Shown: one piece after another, positions 1 to 9,570 of the stretch
How positions within the stretch are numbered: position 1 is the first letter of the stretch
Layout: each line of letters begins with the position of its first letter
Assembly (NCBI GenBank): GCA_002633005.1
Contig: NMRA01001283.1
Span: 1-27,123 of the forward strand
Reading direction: 5' to 3'
DNA from: Phoronis australis
Lineage: Eukaryota; Phoronida; Phoronidae
DNA length: 27,123 nucleotides
Notes under the pieces: model-generated
Told to the model about the DNA's origin: nothing
Databases searched by the model: none
The model's input: the letters and a program-made list of their open reading frames with translations, nothing else
Position numbers and translations under genes: made by a program

Positions 1-34
1 ACATGGGGCGACTGTAGCTCGTTTTGTATATCAT

Positions 35-2476
35 CTATCGTGTGTTCATTTGGAGAAGAGATAGTTCAAACTTTCGTGTACCCCCAATCTGAAAATGACT
101 GAAATTGTCGTCCAGAGTAAGTAACTCCAGTTTTACGATCATCGATTCTTTAAGATGAGACAAGTTTCCTTTCTTGGCCAAAATACCATACACCTCTTTT
201 TGACGTTTATCTGTAATTTCAGTCAGTAATTGGCATTCTTGGCATTTTTGTAAAAACTTCTCTTGGGTTGTTAATGGGATCATCTTATCAGTAAGGCAGC
301 CATCTTCCGTCACAAACCCAGCGTTCTCCAATGCCCCTTGTTCTCTTGCCTTAAAAGTAATAGGACTGAAGTCGAATGAGAAAGTATTAGAACCTTCGTG
401 TCCCGCGACCGCATAACCTAGCACAAAAACCAGAGTTATATCATCAGCGAAATAACCTAAAAATTGTTCCTCTCCAAGATCTTTCAGGTTCCTTTGTCTG
501 AACCATTCGCTCGTCGTTCTCGGAATGCTTGATGTTACCTGCTTAAAGAAAGCCTTGACATTGGTGTTTTTATTGTGCAGGTAATCTTGCCAAAGAAGAT
601 GCGCAGTGTCTAAGACTTGAGCACAGCTCATTCTGGCATCTTTGTTCAGCTGCTTTTTGGTATGGAAGAGATAAGTGGTCTTATTGTCTTCATCGTGATA
701 TAAAATATCAAAAAGGTTGACGCCATTCACTGCACAACCAACAATAACATGACTTGTATTGCCAAAGAGATAGAGGTCGTTATATTCTCCTTCCTCGAGC
801 AGCATAACACTTTTAAGGAAATTTGTGATCTGCCACTCCTTAATACCAGGGACCTTTTTAGTTATGTTCTTGAAGCGAGCCTTGGTGAGAACAGGATTTT
901 CCACTGTATACTCCTCATCTACTAGCGTGCAAATGTTCACCTCATCAGTTTGAACCTGTACTAATTCCTGTGGTGTTTCCTGGGGAAGCGCTTCATTAAT
1001 TGTGAAAAGCAGCTCCATATTAGAACTCTTTGGAATCATACAGCTAGAATCGGTTAATTGATCAGCTTGAAGGTCAACTATAGGTTTAGTCAAGCACTTC
1101 AGTAGATGTTTGGCTTTATCCCGGCTTGAAATATTCAAATGCCTGTGTATTTCTTCGAGGGTGAACTTTGCTTCTCCTTCTTTCGGCAATTGTCTCCAAG
1201 GATACGCAAATACCCCCTTGCATAGCTCTTCCTTCTTTTTCTTGCTGAAGTTCTTTATCAAACGGTTAAAGTTTAGTTCAACGGTCTCAGAGAGAGACGT
1301 CGCAAAAGAGTACCATTTTTGAGATATCTTGTGATATTCATTTCCATCTTTCTGCACGCTGCCATGAATTAAACGAAGAATGCGAGAGTGCGTGGAAACC
1401 CCAGGCCTCCGAAAGTAAAGCCCAATTTCATTATTATTTAGCAAATCTTTTAGCCTAGTTTTGTCGGGGTAGTGTTGATGAATGACAGCGACTACTTGCC
1501 ACAAGGACGGCATGGAGTTCCATTCCTTCAAGATCTGAGTTATATCAGACTCATACAACTTAACTGACGTTGACAAAAGTAAAGTTTTGAAGCTGTCGCT
1601 ACTCAAGTAATATTGATCAAGAGGTTTATTTTGTGAAAGCAGTTCAATAACTTCGTTATTCAATTTTTTATCTAATCCAGATATCATTTCGTCATAAACT
1701 GGCCGAATGTTTGCAAGCACTACAGCGATTTTTGTATCAGGACTCGCAACCTGTTGTTTTGAAAACAAGTCAAAAATTTCTGCCCACGTTTTGTAACCTA
1801 AATGTTTACAAATCTTGATGTGATAAACTTCGATATGTAATTTAATCTGACTTTTCTTTTTATTTTCCTTTTCACAAACTAATCTCCCTATTGCACTTTC
1901 TGATTCTAAAACACCACGCACCCTGCGAATGACCGATTGACAATATAAAAGTGAAGTAAAATCCACATGGTCACCTGGTTTAAATGTGCTTGAAGTACGC
2001 CACTGAGGACCTGACACATTCTCTACGTCCAATAACGTAATGTTGTGATCTAGAAGGAAACGTTTTGCAAAGTCTGTGGCAAACGTTTTGTCAACTAAAG
2101 GACGAATTAGGGGATATGAGTATCCTTCGCACAAAAAGTAGGCGTCATTGTTTGTGTAGAACACAATGAAACGTCCTCTGAATCTGTTTTTTGTGTAAAT
2201 TTCCTGCTTATGCGTTCTATCCTCAGTGTTTAAAGTTAATTCTGTAGCATCAGCATTAGGTGCTTTCCGCTCGATCGAGTGCCAAACACAAAACTTTCGA
2301 TATGCTAGACAATCTTCCTCAGGTCCCTGTTCCATCTTTACGTTTAGTTTCGAACGAGTCTGGAGTGCTTTCAAAATGTTTGAAGCGTCAAACGTTTCAG
2401 CGGCAAATTGACGAAGGTCACATTTGGAAACAGATGCCTTTTTTGGCGAGCTATCTTTTATACCAGTTTCACGGTT
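35..2476 (-). CDS. DUF6119/TIGR04141-like protein, copy 1 (main 3' exon)
   Basis: An open exon of 814 codons (813 residues) ends in TAG at 35-37. It is clearly paralogous to the gene at 20027-22540 along its whole length, most strongly in the last 330 residues. The family assignment comes from residue patterns: a central block with NIRPVYDE followed by a helix starting GLDKKL, a later KWY motif followed by a helix, then NLFDILYH, a Lys-rich strand (FHTKKQL) and an invariant Gln (CAQV). This order matches the bacterial DUF6119 family as I remember it; no search was run. A Lys/Glu-rich winged-helix-like segment (KFTLEEIHRHL, then a second helix) lies between the KWY motif and the C-terminal half. 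The open frame runs on to 2677, but the part above 2476 lies behind a splice acceptor shared with copy 3, so I treat it as intron. The first Met in the exon is about 48 residues in, so the real start is probably in an upstream exon. Biochemical function unknown. Confidence 0.72.
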   Translation of the reverse strand, partial: NRETGIKDSSPKKASVSKCDLRQFAAETFDASNILKALQTRSKLNVKMEQGPEEDCLAYRKFCVWHSIERKAPNADATELTLNTEDRTHKQEIYTKNRFRGRFIVFYTNNDAYFLCEGYSYPLIRPLVDKTFATDFAKRFLLDHNITLLDVENVSGPQWRTSSTFKPGDHVDFTSLLYCQSVIRRVRGVLESESAIGRLVCEKENKKKSQIKLHIEVYHIKICKHLGYKTWAEIFDLFSKQQVASPDTKIAVVLANIRPVYDEMISGLDKKLNNEVIELLSQNKPLDQYYLSSDSFKTLLLSTSVKLYESDITQILKEWNSMPSLWQVVAVIHQHYPDKTRLKDLLNNNEIGLYFRRPGVSTHSRILRLIHGSVQKDGNEYHKISQKWYSFATSLSETVELNFNRLIKNFSKKKKEELCKGVFAYPWRQLPKEGEAKFTLEEIHRHLNISSRDKAKHLLKCLTKPIVDLQADQLTDSSCMIPKSSNMELLFTINEALPQETPQELVQVQTDEVNICTLVDEEYTVENPVLTKARFKNITKKVPGIKEWQITNFLKSVMLLEEGEYNDLYLFGNTSHVIVGCAVNGVNLFDILYHDEDNKTTYLFHTKKQLNKDARMSCAQVLDTAHLLWQDYLHNKNTNVKAFFKQVTSSIPRTTSEWFRQRNLKDLGEEQFLGYFADDITLVFVLGYAVAGHEGSNTFSFDFSPITFKAREQGALENAGFVTEDGCLTDKMIPLTTQEKFLQKCQECQLLTEITDKRQKEVYGILAKKGNLSHLKESMIVKLELLTLDDNFSHFQIGGTRKFELSLLQMNTR

Positions 2477-2500
2477 CTGAAAAAGAAGTGACGACGTTTT
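2477..2500 (-). other. Splice acceptor of copy 1 main exon
   Basis: On the minus strand a pyrimidine tract (CTTCTTTTTCAG) ends in AG at 2478-2477, directly before the codons for Asn-Arg-Glu-Thr-Gly. The same tract, with the upstream bases CGTCGTCA, occurs at the equivalent place in copy 3. The reading frame puts the junction in phase 0 in both genes. The upstream 100 or so bases are also recognisably similar between the two copies but do not conserve a reading frame: copy 3 has a stop where copy 1 is open. This supports intron rather than coding sequence. Confidence 0.65.
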
Positions 2501-2871
2501 GAGGACGATGCTTTCAGTGGTCCACATGCCAGCTACTATCACTGTATAAAGACACAGAAGTTGAACAATCACATCATGTAAAATTTCGAAGCTGTAAAAT
2601 TCACAGTGTGTAATGTGATTGGTCAAAAACACAAATTTACATTGAAGGATGTAAAACAGACGAAATGGAAGTAGCAACTATTGGTGCCATCACTGTGGGT
2701 CCCTGTGAAAAGGAAGATGGGTAACAATTTTAGAACTAGAATGGTGTTGTTAGTATTAACTACACTCATTTCGGCTTCCAGTGCGCAGATGGCTTCGAGG
2801 AATCCAAAATACAGCCAAGCTCCTGGCCGTATCAACTTCATTATTAGGAGGAAAGTCACGTGATCTGAATT

Positions 2872-2916
2872 CCTTTGACATTAGATTAGTAGGTCCTACT
2901 AATCTAATGTCAAAGG
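2872..2916. repeat. Perfect 45-bp palindrome
   Basis: Two perfectly complementary 22-base arms (2872-2893 and 2895-2916) are separated by a single T at 2894. The left arm begins CCTTTGACATTAG and the right arm ends CTAATGTCAAAGG. No mismatch is present. It lies about 400 bp upstream of the copy 1 splice acceptor. It could be a fold-back transposon remnant, a pair of abutting transposon ends, or a replication/assembly artefact; nothing in the flanks decides between these. Confidence 0.9.
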
Positions 2917-3105
2917 GTTAATCTAATTCAAAGTTATGAAAATATAAACCTAAAAATCGTATCAACTTTTCCTCTATTTCGTTATCCAACTTACAAGCCC
3001 TTTTGAGCACAATTTTGTACCTCTGTTTCCTATATATATATATGCACCTGACTGAATGAATGTTCTTCCTGGTACTTTATACTCATTATACTATTTGCCA
3101 ACATA
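2917..3105. other. AT-rich spacer with (TA)n tract
   Basis: No gene is visible. The only structure is a short alternating TA run at 3031-3043. Confidence 0.6.
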
Positions 3106-3480
3106 TTGATTTTCATTTTGAAGTTAATTACTAGAAGTGAGAGAATAGGCGGCATGTGCTGTCTGGGTGATATTGAAAATGAGCCTCATTTCATGTGTCG
3201 ATGCCCCGTTCTTGGAGACCTTAGAAGAAATCTTCTACCAGAGCTTGTGAATTTTAACTATAATCTCTTGTTAGGATATGCCAACAGATAAACCATGACA
3301 GTATTCAGCGCCTTGCATTGTACATGTATATTCAGAAGGCTATGGCTTTAAGAGGAGCACTGCTCTCCGTTTAAATACTCTAAATATACATTTGAATTTT
3401 GTACTTACTGTAGGTATGAGTAGGCAAAGCCTACGATGTACAATAAATGATATCGTTATCGTTACGTAGCGAGCATGGAG
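3106..3480 (+). mobile_element. LINE 3' end: zinc-knuckle tail and 3' UTR
   Basis: The frame at 3106-3291 reads MCCLGDIENEPHFMCRCP followed by LRRNLLPE. This is the Cys/His tail typical of many invertebrate non-LTR retrotransposon pol proteins (C..C, (I/V)E(N/D)E.HF..C). Nothing upstream of it is recognisable, so the copy is strongly 5' truncated. Downstream are a small hairpin (GTAGGC-AAA-GCCTAC, 3420-3434), AATAAA at 3442-3447 and a short ATCGTT-type terminal repeat near 3451-3463, as expected of a LINE that ends in a microsatellite rather than poly(A). The exact clade cannot be told from this fragment. Confidence 0.7.
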
Positions 3481-4341
3481 GTGATCAACCGCCGTTCACA
3501 TTGACGGCCTACAATTTAGTTGTTGTCGAATTGGTTCGGGCGTTTGCACCACGGAAACAACCATTGGAATCCAGAACGGCGTGATGCCATTTCTCTCTTT
3601 AGCCTAATTATGTGAATTTCGCAGCACATTGTAGGTGTTTGTCAAGTTACTGTTATACGGCCCTAGAGTGGTTTGGGCCGTAAAATTACGTTTTAAGCAT
3701 ATGGACCGTGACCACTCAGGCATGCTTGAAGCCCGATTTTGAATGCGCTGGAAACCAAAACTGTGTATATGGCTAGTGCTTGTTTTCGGTAGGTAGGTTT
3801 TCACCACTGCGTCTAAAACTGTTTTTTGTAATATTGCAAGTTGACAAAATAGGACAGATACATCAGAGTTCGAAACCTTATATAGTCAGGACGCGTGGAA
3901 CTTCGGACTGCTGCCATGTAACCAAAAAAAAAAAAACTTCATTAAGGTTGAGCCGAGGCTAAAATTGCTAATTCGAAAACGCTTGTGATATTCTGAGTTG
4001 GGGAGGAGTGTTCAAGGATCGATTTTATGGCAGTTAAGGTCAGTAATTTGGTTTTCGTTTTAGCTAAACATGACAATGTAGCTCTAACACGAAAATAAAC
4101 TGGACTACCTACACGATAAATTCATGAGCGAACGTCGCATGCTCCATGAATAAAAAAATGGTGCACGTGGCCTGATGCCTTTTGCGGTATCAGGCGTGTT
4201 TAGGCCACAAGGCTGGGCCCAGTACACTAATCACCTGATTATGACTCATGGGGACACGACATCAAAGGGTTCCTCATTGGTAAAATCTTCCAATCTCCCT
4301 GTTTGTTTCAGAAAGACTATTAAACTTGTATAAACTAACAA
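3481..4341. other. Non-coding spacer with dispersed repeat fragments
   Basis: No convincing gene. Around 3605-3655 a stretch resembles the 309-bp repeat unit at 8.4-8.8 kb (shared TTTCGCAGCACAT and GCAGGTGTTT-like words). The words CATGGAGGTGATCAACCG near 3474-3491 recur near 6976-6993. A poly(A) run is at 3924-3935. A hairpin at 4170-4195 (10-bp arms with one mismatch, loop TTTTGC) could belong to the 3' UTR of the minus-strand LINE at 5096-5675 if the LTR at 4342 split that element. Confidence 0.5.
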
Positions 4342-5083
4342 TGTTAACCAGGCAGGTTATGTGTCTGTCAGAATATAGTCTGACAGTATTTTTAGTTGTA
4401 TTGTTTTCTTTTGTTATTCTGTTTGATTGAAATGACCCCTGAGTTAGGTACAATGATGATGTAATTTGTTTACTACAGTATAGTGTGGAACTTTCTAGAA
4501 GACTCTAGCATGACAGTGATTAATGCAGTCTGGAATATTCTAGAGATTAGTACATGTTTGTAGAATGATTGGGTAGGTTCCAGAAAGTTCTGGTATGTGC
4601 TTGAATGGATGAAAAGTTCCAGAACAATGCATTAGGCTATAAATACACAAACACGGGTTTGTGTTAGTAAGATCAAGTCAGCAGTTCCTCAGGAGATCAA
4701 GTCAGTTCAAAAGAAGATCAAGTCAGTTTAAGAGAAGATCAGGTCAGTTTAAGAGAAGATCAAGTAAGTTCAAGAAACTTAATCAGGAGAACTACAGTTG
4801 AGTTGCAGTGAAGAGAATCAGCAGTTACAGCGATAGTCAATAGAGAGCCAGCTATAGAGACAGCAGGTTATTGAATAGACGGGTGCAACAGTTGCTGAAC
4901 GTGTCTCAGAAGATCATCACAAGTCAAGGCTTCACAGCACTGGCTGGGGCATAGAACAGACATTACGTCGGACGTTTTGTTTGAGTAGGCTTGTGAACGT
5001 GCGGTCGGGATTAATAAAGGATTAACTCGAACCAGTCTTCAGTCAATCGTCGCACCGAAAGCTATTAGCACCGGTCTGTAACA
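4342..5083 (+). mobile_element. Probable solo LTR
   Basis: About 740 bp begins TGTTAACC and ends CTGTAACA, giving TG...CA ends with a short TGTTA/TAACA inverted repeat. It contains a TATA-like box TATAAAT at 4638-4644 and a polyadenylation signal AATAAA at 5013-5018, in the order expected of U3-R-U5. No gag or pol sequence lies on either side, so I call it a solo LTR. The ends are not settled: AACAA sits at 4337-4341 and again at 5080-5084, which would fit a 5-bp target-site duplication if the right end is CTGT at 5079, but that would break the usual CA terminus. The element abuts the 3' end of a minus-strand LINE tail. Confidence 0.5.
4670..4777. repeat. 21-bp tandem repeat inside the LTR
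   Basis: The word AGATCAAGTCAG starts at 4670 and recurs at 4694, 4715, 4736 (one change) and 4757 (changed to AGATCAAGTAAG). The last four starts are spaced exactly 21 bp. It lies 25 to 130 bp after the TATA-like box, so it would be in the transcribed leader of the LTR. Confidence 0.85.
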
Positions 5084-5095
5084 ACCTGCGCCCAC

Positions 5096-5675
5096 TCACA
5101 CACGGGGAAAAACGTGACAGTGTCCATCAATTAGTAGTTTACGGTGTCTATTGCAGGCAGGGCAAATCTCCACCAGGTGTTGAGAAGTCTCTTCCTCCAA
5201 GCCAGTTGGGACACAAGGAACATGTCATGTGGCCTGTGATGTTACGGAGCCGAGCTAAATATAACAGTTACTTTGAACCTTTTGGTTCAATAGAACTTGG
5301 AAAAAGTTGTTTGGTTTGTCTGCAGGCCGAGAGCTTTCTCCATGCATCCACGGATAGTTTACACACCCAGTGTCTTACCTTTGCTCTTCAGCACCTATAG
5401 GCAACTGGTATGTAAGGTTCTGGTACAAAACAGGGTGCACTTGTTCCTTCTTTTGCAAGTTTGTCAGCAGTTTCGTTACCATCAATGCCAACATGGGCTT
5501 TAACCCAGTACACATGAACGAGAAATTAATCAAATTACGAAAAGCTGAAATTAAGTGAAAAACGTGTCTGGGATAATCAACGAACCTTGCTTTTGCTAAA
5601 AGTGACAGTGGTCCAACTGGAGTTTTCCGACTGTTCATCTCTCTTAACCCGACCAGGACAGCTTCGTGCAAAGTG
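5096..5675 (-). mobile_element. LINE pol remnant: RNase H plus Cys/His tail
   Basis: Read on the minus strand, it starts with a Glu-containing helix (HEAVLVGLREMN, the second RNase H acidic region). After a frameshift it continues as YWVKAHVGIDGNETADKLAK, the His/Asp end of a type I RNase H fold. Further on are ITGHMTCSLCPNWLEEET and CPACNRHR, the Cys/His tail that follows RNase H in I/Jockey-like non-LTR elements, and the frame closes with TGA at 5098-5096. Several frame changes are needed, so it is dead. The element may continue below 4342 if the LTR was inserted in its 3' UTR. A near-identical RNase H piece lies at 9440-9570. Confidence 0.75.
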
Positions 5676-6157
5676 ACCCTCTTGCTGGCACCTTTAACAT
5701 TTCTTAGGTTCTCTCAAAGTACATCCCTTCCGCTCGACTTCATTTGTTTTAGGCTTATCGCCAGCTGGAAACGAACCAGCTTTGGATTTCATGGAATCTC
5801 ATCTATTTTGGTCATGACATATCTCTTCTCAAAGACCCAGTTTCTGAATTGCCCGGGTTTGTTCACTAACCGCCTTTAACATCTGTACAACATTCCGTCA
5901 GTCTCTTTCTATTTGGCCTCCATCTGAGCAATTACTGAAGCCTCACGAAATCAATCATCCTCGACATCCCCGTTTTAATGTGAGTTATCTTTCATTACAT
6001 ACACCGAGTGTACATAAGCTCCTTGACCAGACCCCTGTTTCTCCTGATCCCGAGTTCGATGCTTCTCTTCCATCATTGATTTCGTGTCTTCCAGTAGACG
6101 CAGTTTCTTTAGCAGAACAAATTCCTATGCCTCAGCGTCTAATGCCCCTGCACAAAA
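5676..6157. other. No recognised gene
   Basis: Open frames here (for example 5980-6165, plus strand, Pro/Ser/Leu-rich) show no family I recognise and no splice or repeat support. It may be further decayed retrotransposon sequence. Confidence 0.4.
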
Positions 6158-6239
6158 CTATCTGATAGGTGTGATAATTACCTGCAGGACCACTGCAGGG
6201 CTACAGCTTAAAAGCAGGGAGTTGGGCCATTCAATCTTC
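6158..6239 (+). repeat. Repeat arm A, inverted relative to 8819-8930
   Basis: The stretch from CTATCTGATAG through GCAGGGAGTTGGGCCATTC to CAATCTT matches the reverse complement of 8819-8930. This copy lacks the middle hairpin arm that the other copy has. Likely a small non-autonomous transposon family. Confidence 0.65.
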
Positions 6240-8164
6240 TTCGTTAAGTACAGACATCAGGTTCAAACCCTGACGAAATTTAATAAAAGTTTAGTAAGGG
6301 AAGATTTGGAAATAAGCAAAGGGTAGCATGGTTTGAGGAAAAATTTGAAAATTAGTCGAAAACCTCTGATTTGGAAAAACGCAGAGTAGGGCGGCCATTT
6401 TAATTGGATAATCAAAGGTTTTGGAAAGTCGTGGAAAATTTAACGGGATTGTTAATATTTCCAGATAAGTTTCAGAGTACCTATTGTCTTGTAAGTTGGA
6501 GATTCTTGAGTTTCTTTCGAATTTGCTGAAACTTGTGAGGGTTTTCAGTCAGTAGGCAACACGTATCCCCTCGGATGGCCATCATTCATGACTTCAGGGC
6601 TATCTAATTTCCTAATCAGTCAGTTAATCTGTGTTCAGGAGTGTAAGTTGACAAACGTGTTTGAATAGTGAATCAGATATATCGTCAACATTGACAATTA
6701 GGCCTACTTGATGTGGATTGCGACGGTACATGCCACGTCAGCTTTTATCGATTCCAACTTCTTCAAGTCTTCTCATAATTTCGAAGACAGGGTGTTGTGT
6801 TGGCAAACAGTGTAATGAGTGCTCAGTTATTTTCGCCACCACAGGTACGTGAACCGGTAAAAGAAACACACTCTCTTTAGCTGGTAATCCCATCAAAAAC
6901 TCTAATTATGAGATACACGAAATCAGGGTACTTTAGAGAATTGCTAACCCGTCAAGTGCCCGGTTTTCTAGCGAACATGGAGGTGATCAACCGTAATTCT
7001 GAGCAGTGTGTCCGATATACACTCGTACACCACTGAATCTATTTTTAAAGCATCCACTGATCATACAAATCTTGCGGTTTGTAAACATGAAAAAGTTCGT
7101 GCATTTCTAGTATTCTGCTCATGTGAATCCCAGTAAAGTTTGCATATTGATTTGCAATGACAAGGCAGACACAGCTGCTAAACCATTCCGTGCCAATTAA
7201 AAGGAAGAAAAACCTTGTACGTCGGAAGCACTGACAACATTTAACTGACGCTGTGCCTCTACAGAGCATTCACTATTATGATGTTTTAAAAAAAATACGA
7301 TCAGATCTCGTTGCTATACAATAAAGTCTCAATTATGGACCCATTTTAAAATGCAATTCTGTGTCTTATTTTGCAGTCAACGGAAGCGAATCACTACGTG
7401 TCAGCTGTATTGTGTTGATTAGAATACGTGTAACAACGTTAAAAAGTCTCAATTAATTAAACAATCATTACTAAAACAGACTCCAAACACCGATATGAGG
7501 GCACAGCGCAAAAGGAAATTAAATGTTCTACAGGAAACAGTCAATATCGAAAATGTATCTTCCCACATAAAAATAAAACTCACAAACCAGTATTCTGCAC
7601 ATAGCTTTCCTGGAACAGGCTTTCCTTTGTCAGTGCTTGCGAGTTCAGATTTTACTTTCGGTTTGGTCTCATTCGCTAATGATTGAGATGGACTTGCTAA
7701 AGCAATGCTTTTTTCCCACGGCGGGCAGGAACTGTCGCCACTTCTTCTTTCTTACGACTTATGAGAGACTGTAAGTTATTGATAAACATTACATAGTTTT
7801 AGGTATATGTTCACTAGCATGTAGGGTTACATTTTTTACTGTATTCGTCATAATTTTTACCTACAATTTAGTCTTGGACTTTTCTATTTCACATTGCTAC
7901 GAAACCTAGCACTGTCGAATGTTGTTCAACATGGCTGCCCATTGGTTAAAGTAATGGAACCGACGTCATAACATCTAATCATTCCCCCCGGCATTGGTTG
8001 AAATCTGGGAAACCCCTACCAGTTTACTGTTAGTTTGTACAGCGACTACCTTTGACTTGAATAGTTGCAATTTATTAAAACGGGTAGACATCGAAGTAAA
8101 CAAAATGAAGGGAAAACCGATCCCGTGGCTTAAGTTCAAACAAGTACAGTGCATAAAGGCGTGT
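6240..8164. other. Gene-free region with repeat words
   Basis: No coding region stands out; the small open frames lack family resemblance. A block at 6672-6717 (ATCAGATATATCGTCAACA, then GGCCTACTTGATGTGG) recurs in the same orientation at 8918-8962. The word CATGGAGGTGATCAACCG at 6976-6993 is shared with 3474-3491. These mark the region as repeat-derived. Confidence 0.5.
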
Positions 8165-8473
8165 GCAAGCGGCAGCGATGTGATCGGTTTACGTTCGACC
8201 AAGGCATCTGCATTGATGCCCACACACAGAATTAAGTGTGTTCGTCGTCGATCATATTAATACAGGGTCACTTTTCAGTACAGCTAGGTGGCGCTGTGTC
8301 AAAGGACAGTTGTGGAATTGGCTCGAGTGTACAGGTATGCCTCACGGAAACTATCCTTCGCAACTGAAACAAAGTGCTGTCTACTCATGCACTATGTGAT
8401 GCTATTTCCCGTTTAATTAGACTAATTATATGGACGATTTCACAGCACATGGCAGGTGTTTCGCAAGTACATT
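8165..8473 (+). repeat. 309-bp tandem duplication, unit 1
   Basis: Unit 1 starts GCAAGCGGCAGCGATGTGAT. The next unit starts with the same words 309 bp later and follows without a gap. Only scattered substitutions and a few small indels separate them, so the duplication is fairly recent. Parts of it resemble 3605-3655. Confidence 0.85.
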
Positions 8474-8790
8474 GCAAGCGGTAGCGATGTGATTGGTTTA
8501 CGTTCGACCAAGGCATCCGCATTGAAGCCCACACACAGTATTAAGTGTGTCCGTCGTCGATCATGTTAATACAGGGTCATTTTTCAGTACAGCTAGGTGG
8601 CGCTGTGTCAAAGGACAGTTGTGGAATTGGCTCGAGTGTACTGTACAGGTATGCCTCACGGAAACTATCCTTCGCAACTGAAAGAAGTGCTGTCTACTCG
8701 TGTACTATGTGATGCTATTTCCCGTTTAATTAGACTAATTATATGGATTTCGCAGCACATGGCAGGTGTTTCTCACGTTACTGTTTCAAG
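8474..8790 (+). repeat. 309-bp tandem duplication, unit 2
   Basis: Starts GCAAGCGGTAGCGATGTGAT, contains the shared CAGCTAGGTGGCGCTGTG, and runs to about 8790, where unit 1 would begin again. It has a 4-base CTGT insertion near 8641 and small deletions compared with unit 1. Confidence 0.85.
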
Positions 8791-8818
8791 TGGTACAATA
8801 GTCTGCCCTTTTCCGCAT

Positions 8819-8930
8819 AAGATTGAATGACCCAACTCCCTGCTTTTTTAAATGCAGGCCTACAGCTCTTAAAAAAGTTGTAGGTCTGCAGCGGTCCTGC
8901 ACGTAATTATCATAACTATCAGATATATCG
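8819..8930 (-). repeat. Repeat arm B with internal hairpin
   Basis: Inverted copy of 6158-6239. It carries an internal imperfect hairpin at 8854-8890 (GCAGGCCTACAGC against GTTGTAGGTCTGC, two mismatches). It is followed at 8918-8962 by the direct repeat shared with 6672-6717. Confidence 0.65.
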
Positions 8931-9439
8931 TCAACATCGACAGCTAGGCCTACTTGATGTGGTGTATGTGATCGTGGTGTGGCACAAACACAAAAATCAC
9001 CAATTTTGCACTTAGTGACCTATTAGGTTTTTACCTACAGCCCTTTGAATGGTTTACGAAGAATATAACACGTTTTTGCATACTGACAACAGCAATTTTC
9101 CAATATAAAAACATACAGATTACGTGCAATGAGAAAAAACATAATGTACGTGATATTTAGGAAGTGGGAAACCAGGACTATCGAATAAAATTAACACTTA
9201 GTCTAATAATTTCGCAGTATTCATCACATGATAAAGACAGAAGTACTTTTTTGTAGTGTTGAAAGTGGGTGAAACTAGTGTGCTTCTATAAGCCAGTTTG
9301 CAGGGCTGAATTAGGAAGTCTTTGACCGCAATGGACATGCATAGCCGAAGGCAAAGATCCTTATCTAGATATCATATGTGCAGTCAAGTGGCGTTCTTCA
9401 TATTTTCAGAATAAGAAAGTTTAATGTGAAATATCGGGT

Positions 9440-9570
9440 CACACAACAGGGTGCACTTGCTCCTTCTTTTGCAAGTTTGTCAGCAGTTTCGTTACCATGA
9501 ATGCCAACATGGGCTTTAACCCAGTTCTCATGAACAGTTCTACAATGTGCTCCATAAATAGAAAGGATAT
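9440..9570 (-). mobile_element. LINE RNase H fragment
   Basis: Minus-strand reading NWVKAHVGIHGNETADKLAK continues to Cys-Cys-Val. It is nearly identical to the RNase H end at 5096-5675 but is an isolated piece with no C-terminal tail. It shows that the same LINE family was inserted more than once here. Confidence 0.7.

Noticed and set aside
2477-2677. N-terminal extension of the copy 1 open frame (hydrophobic, signal-peptide-like, starting MLLPFRLFYIL)
   Set aside because: It lies upstream of an acceptor conserved in copy 3, where the same stretch has a stop. Most likely chance-open intron sequence.
6255-6275. GGTTCAAACCC as a polymerase III B box (tRNA or SINE)
   Set aside because: No convincing A box or cloverleaf at the right distance upstream.
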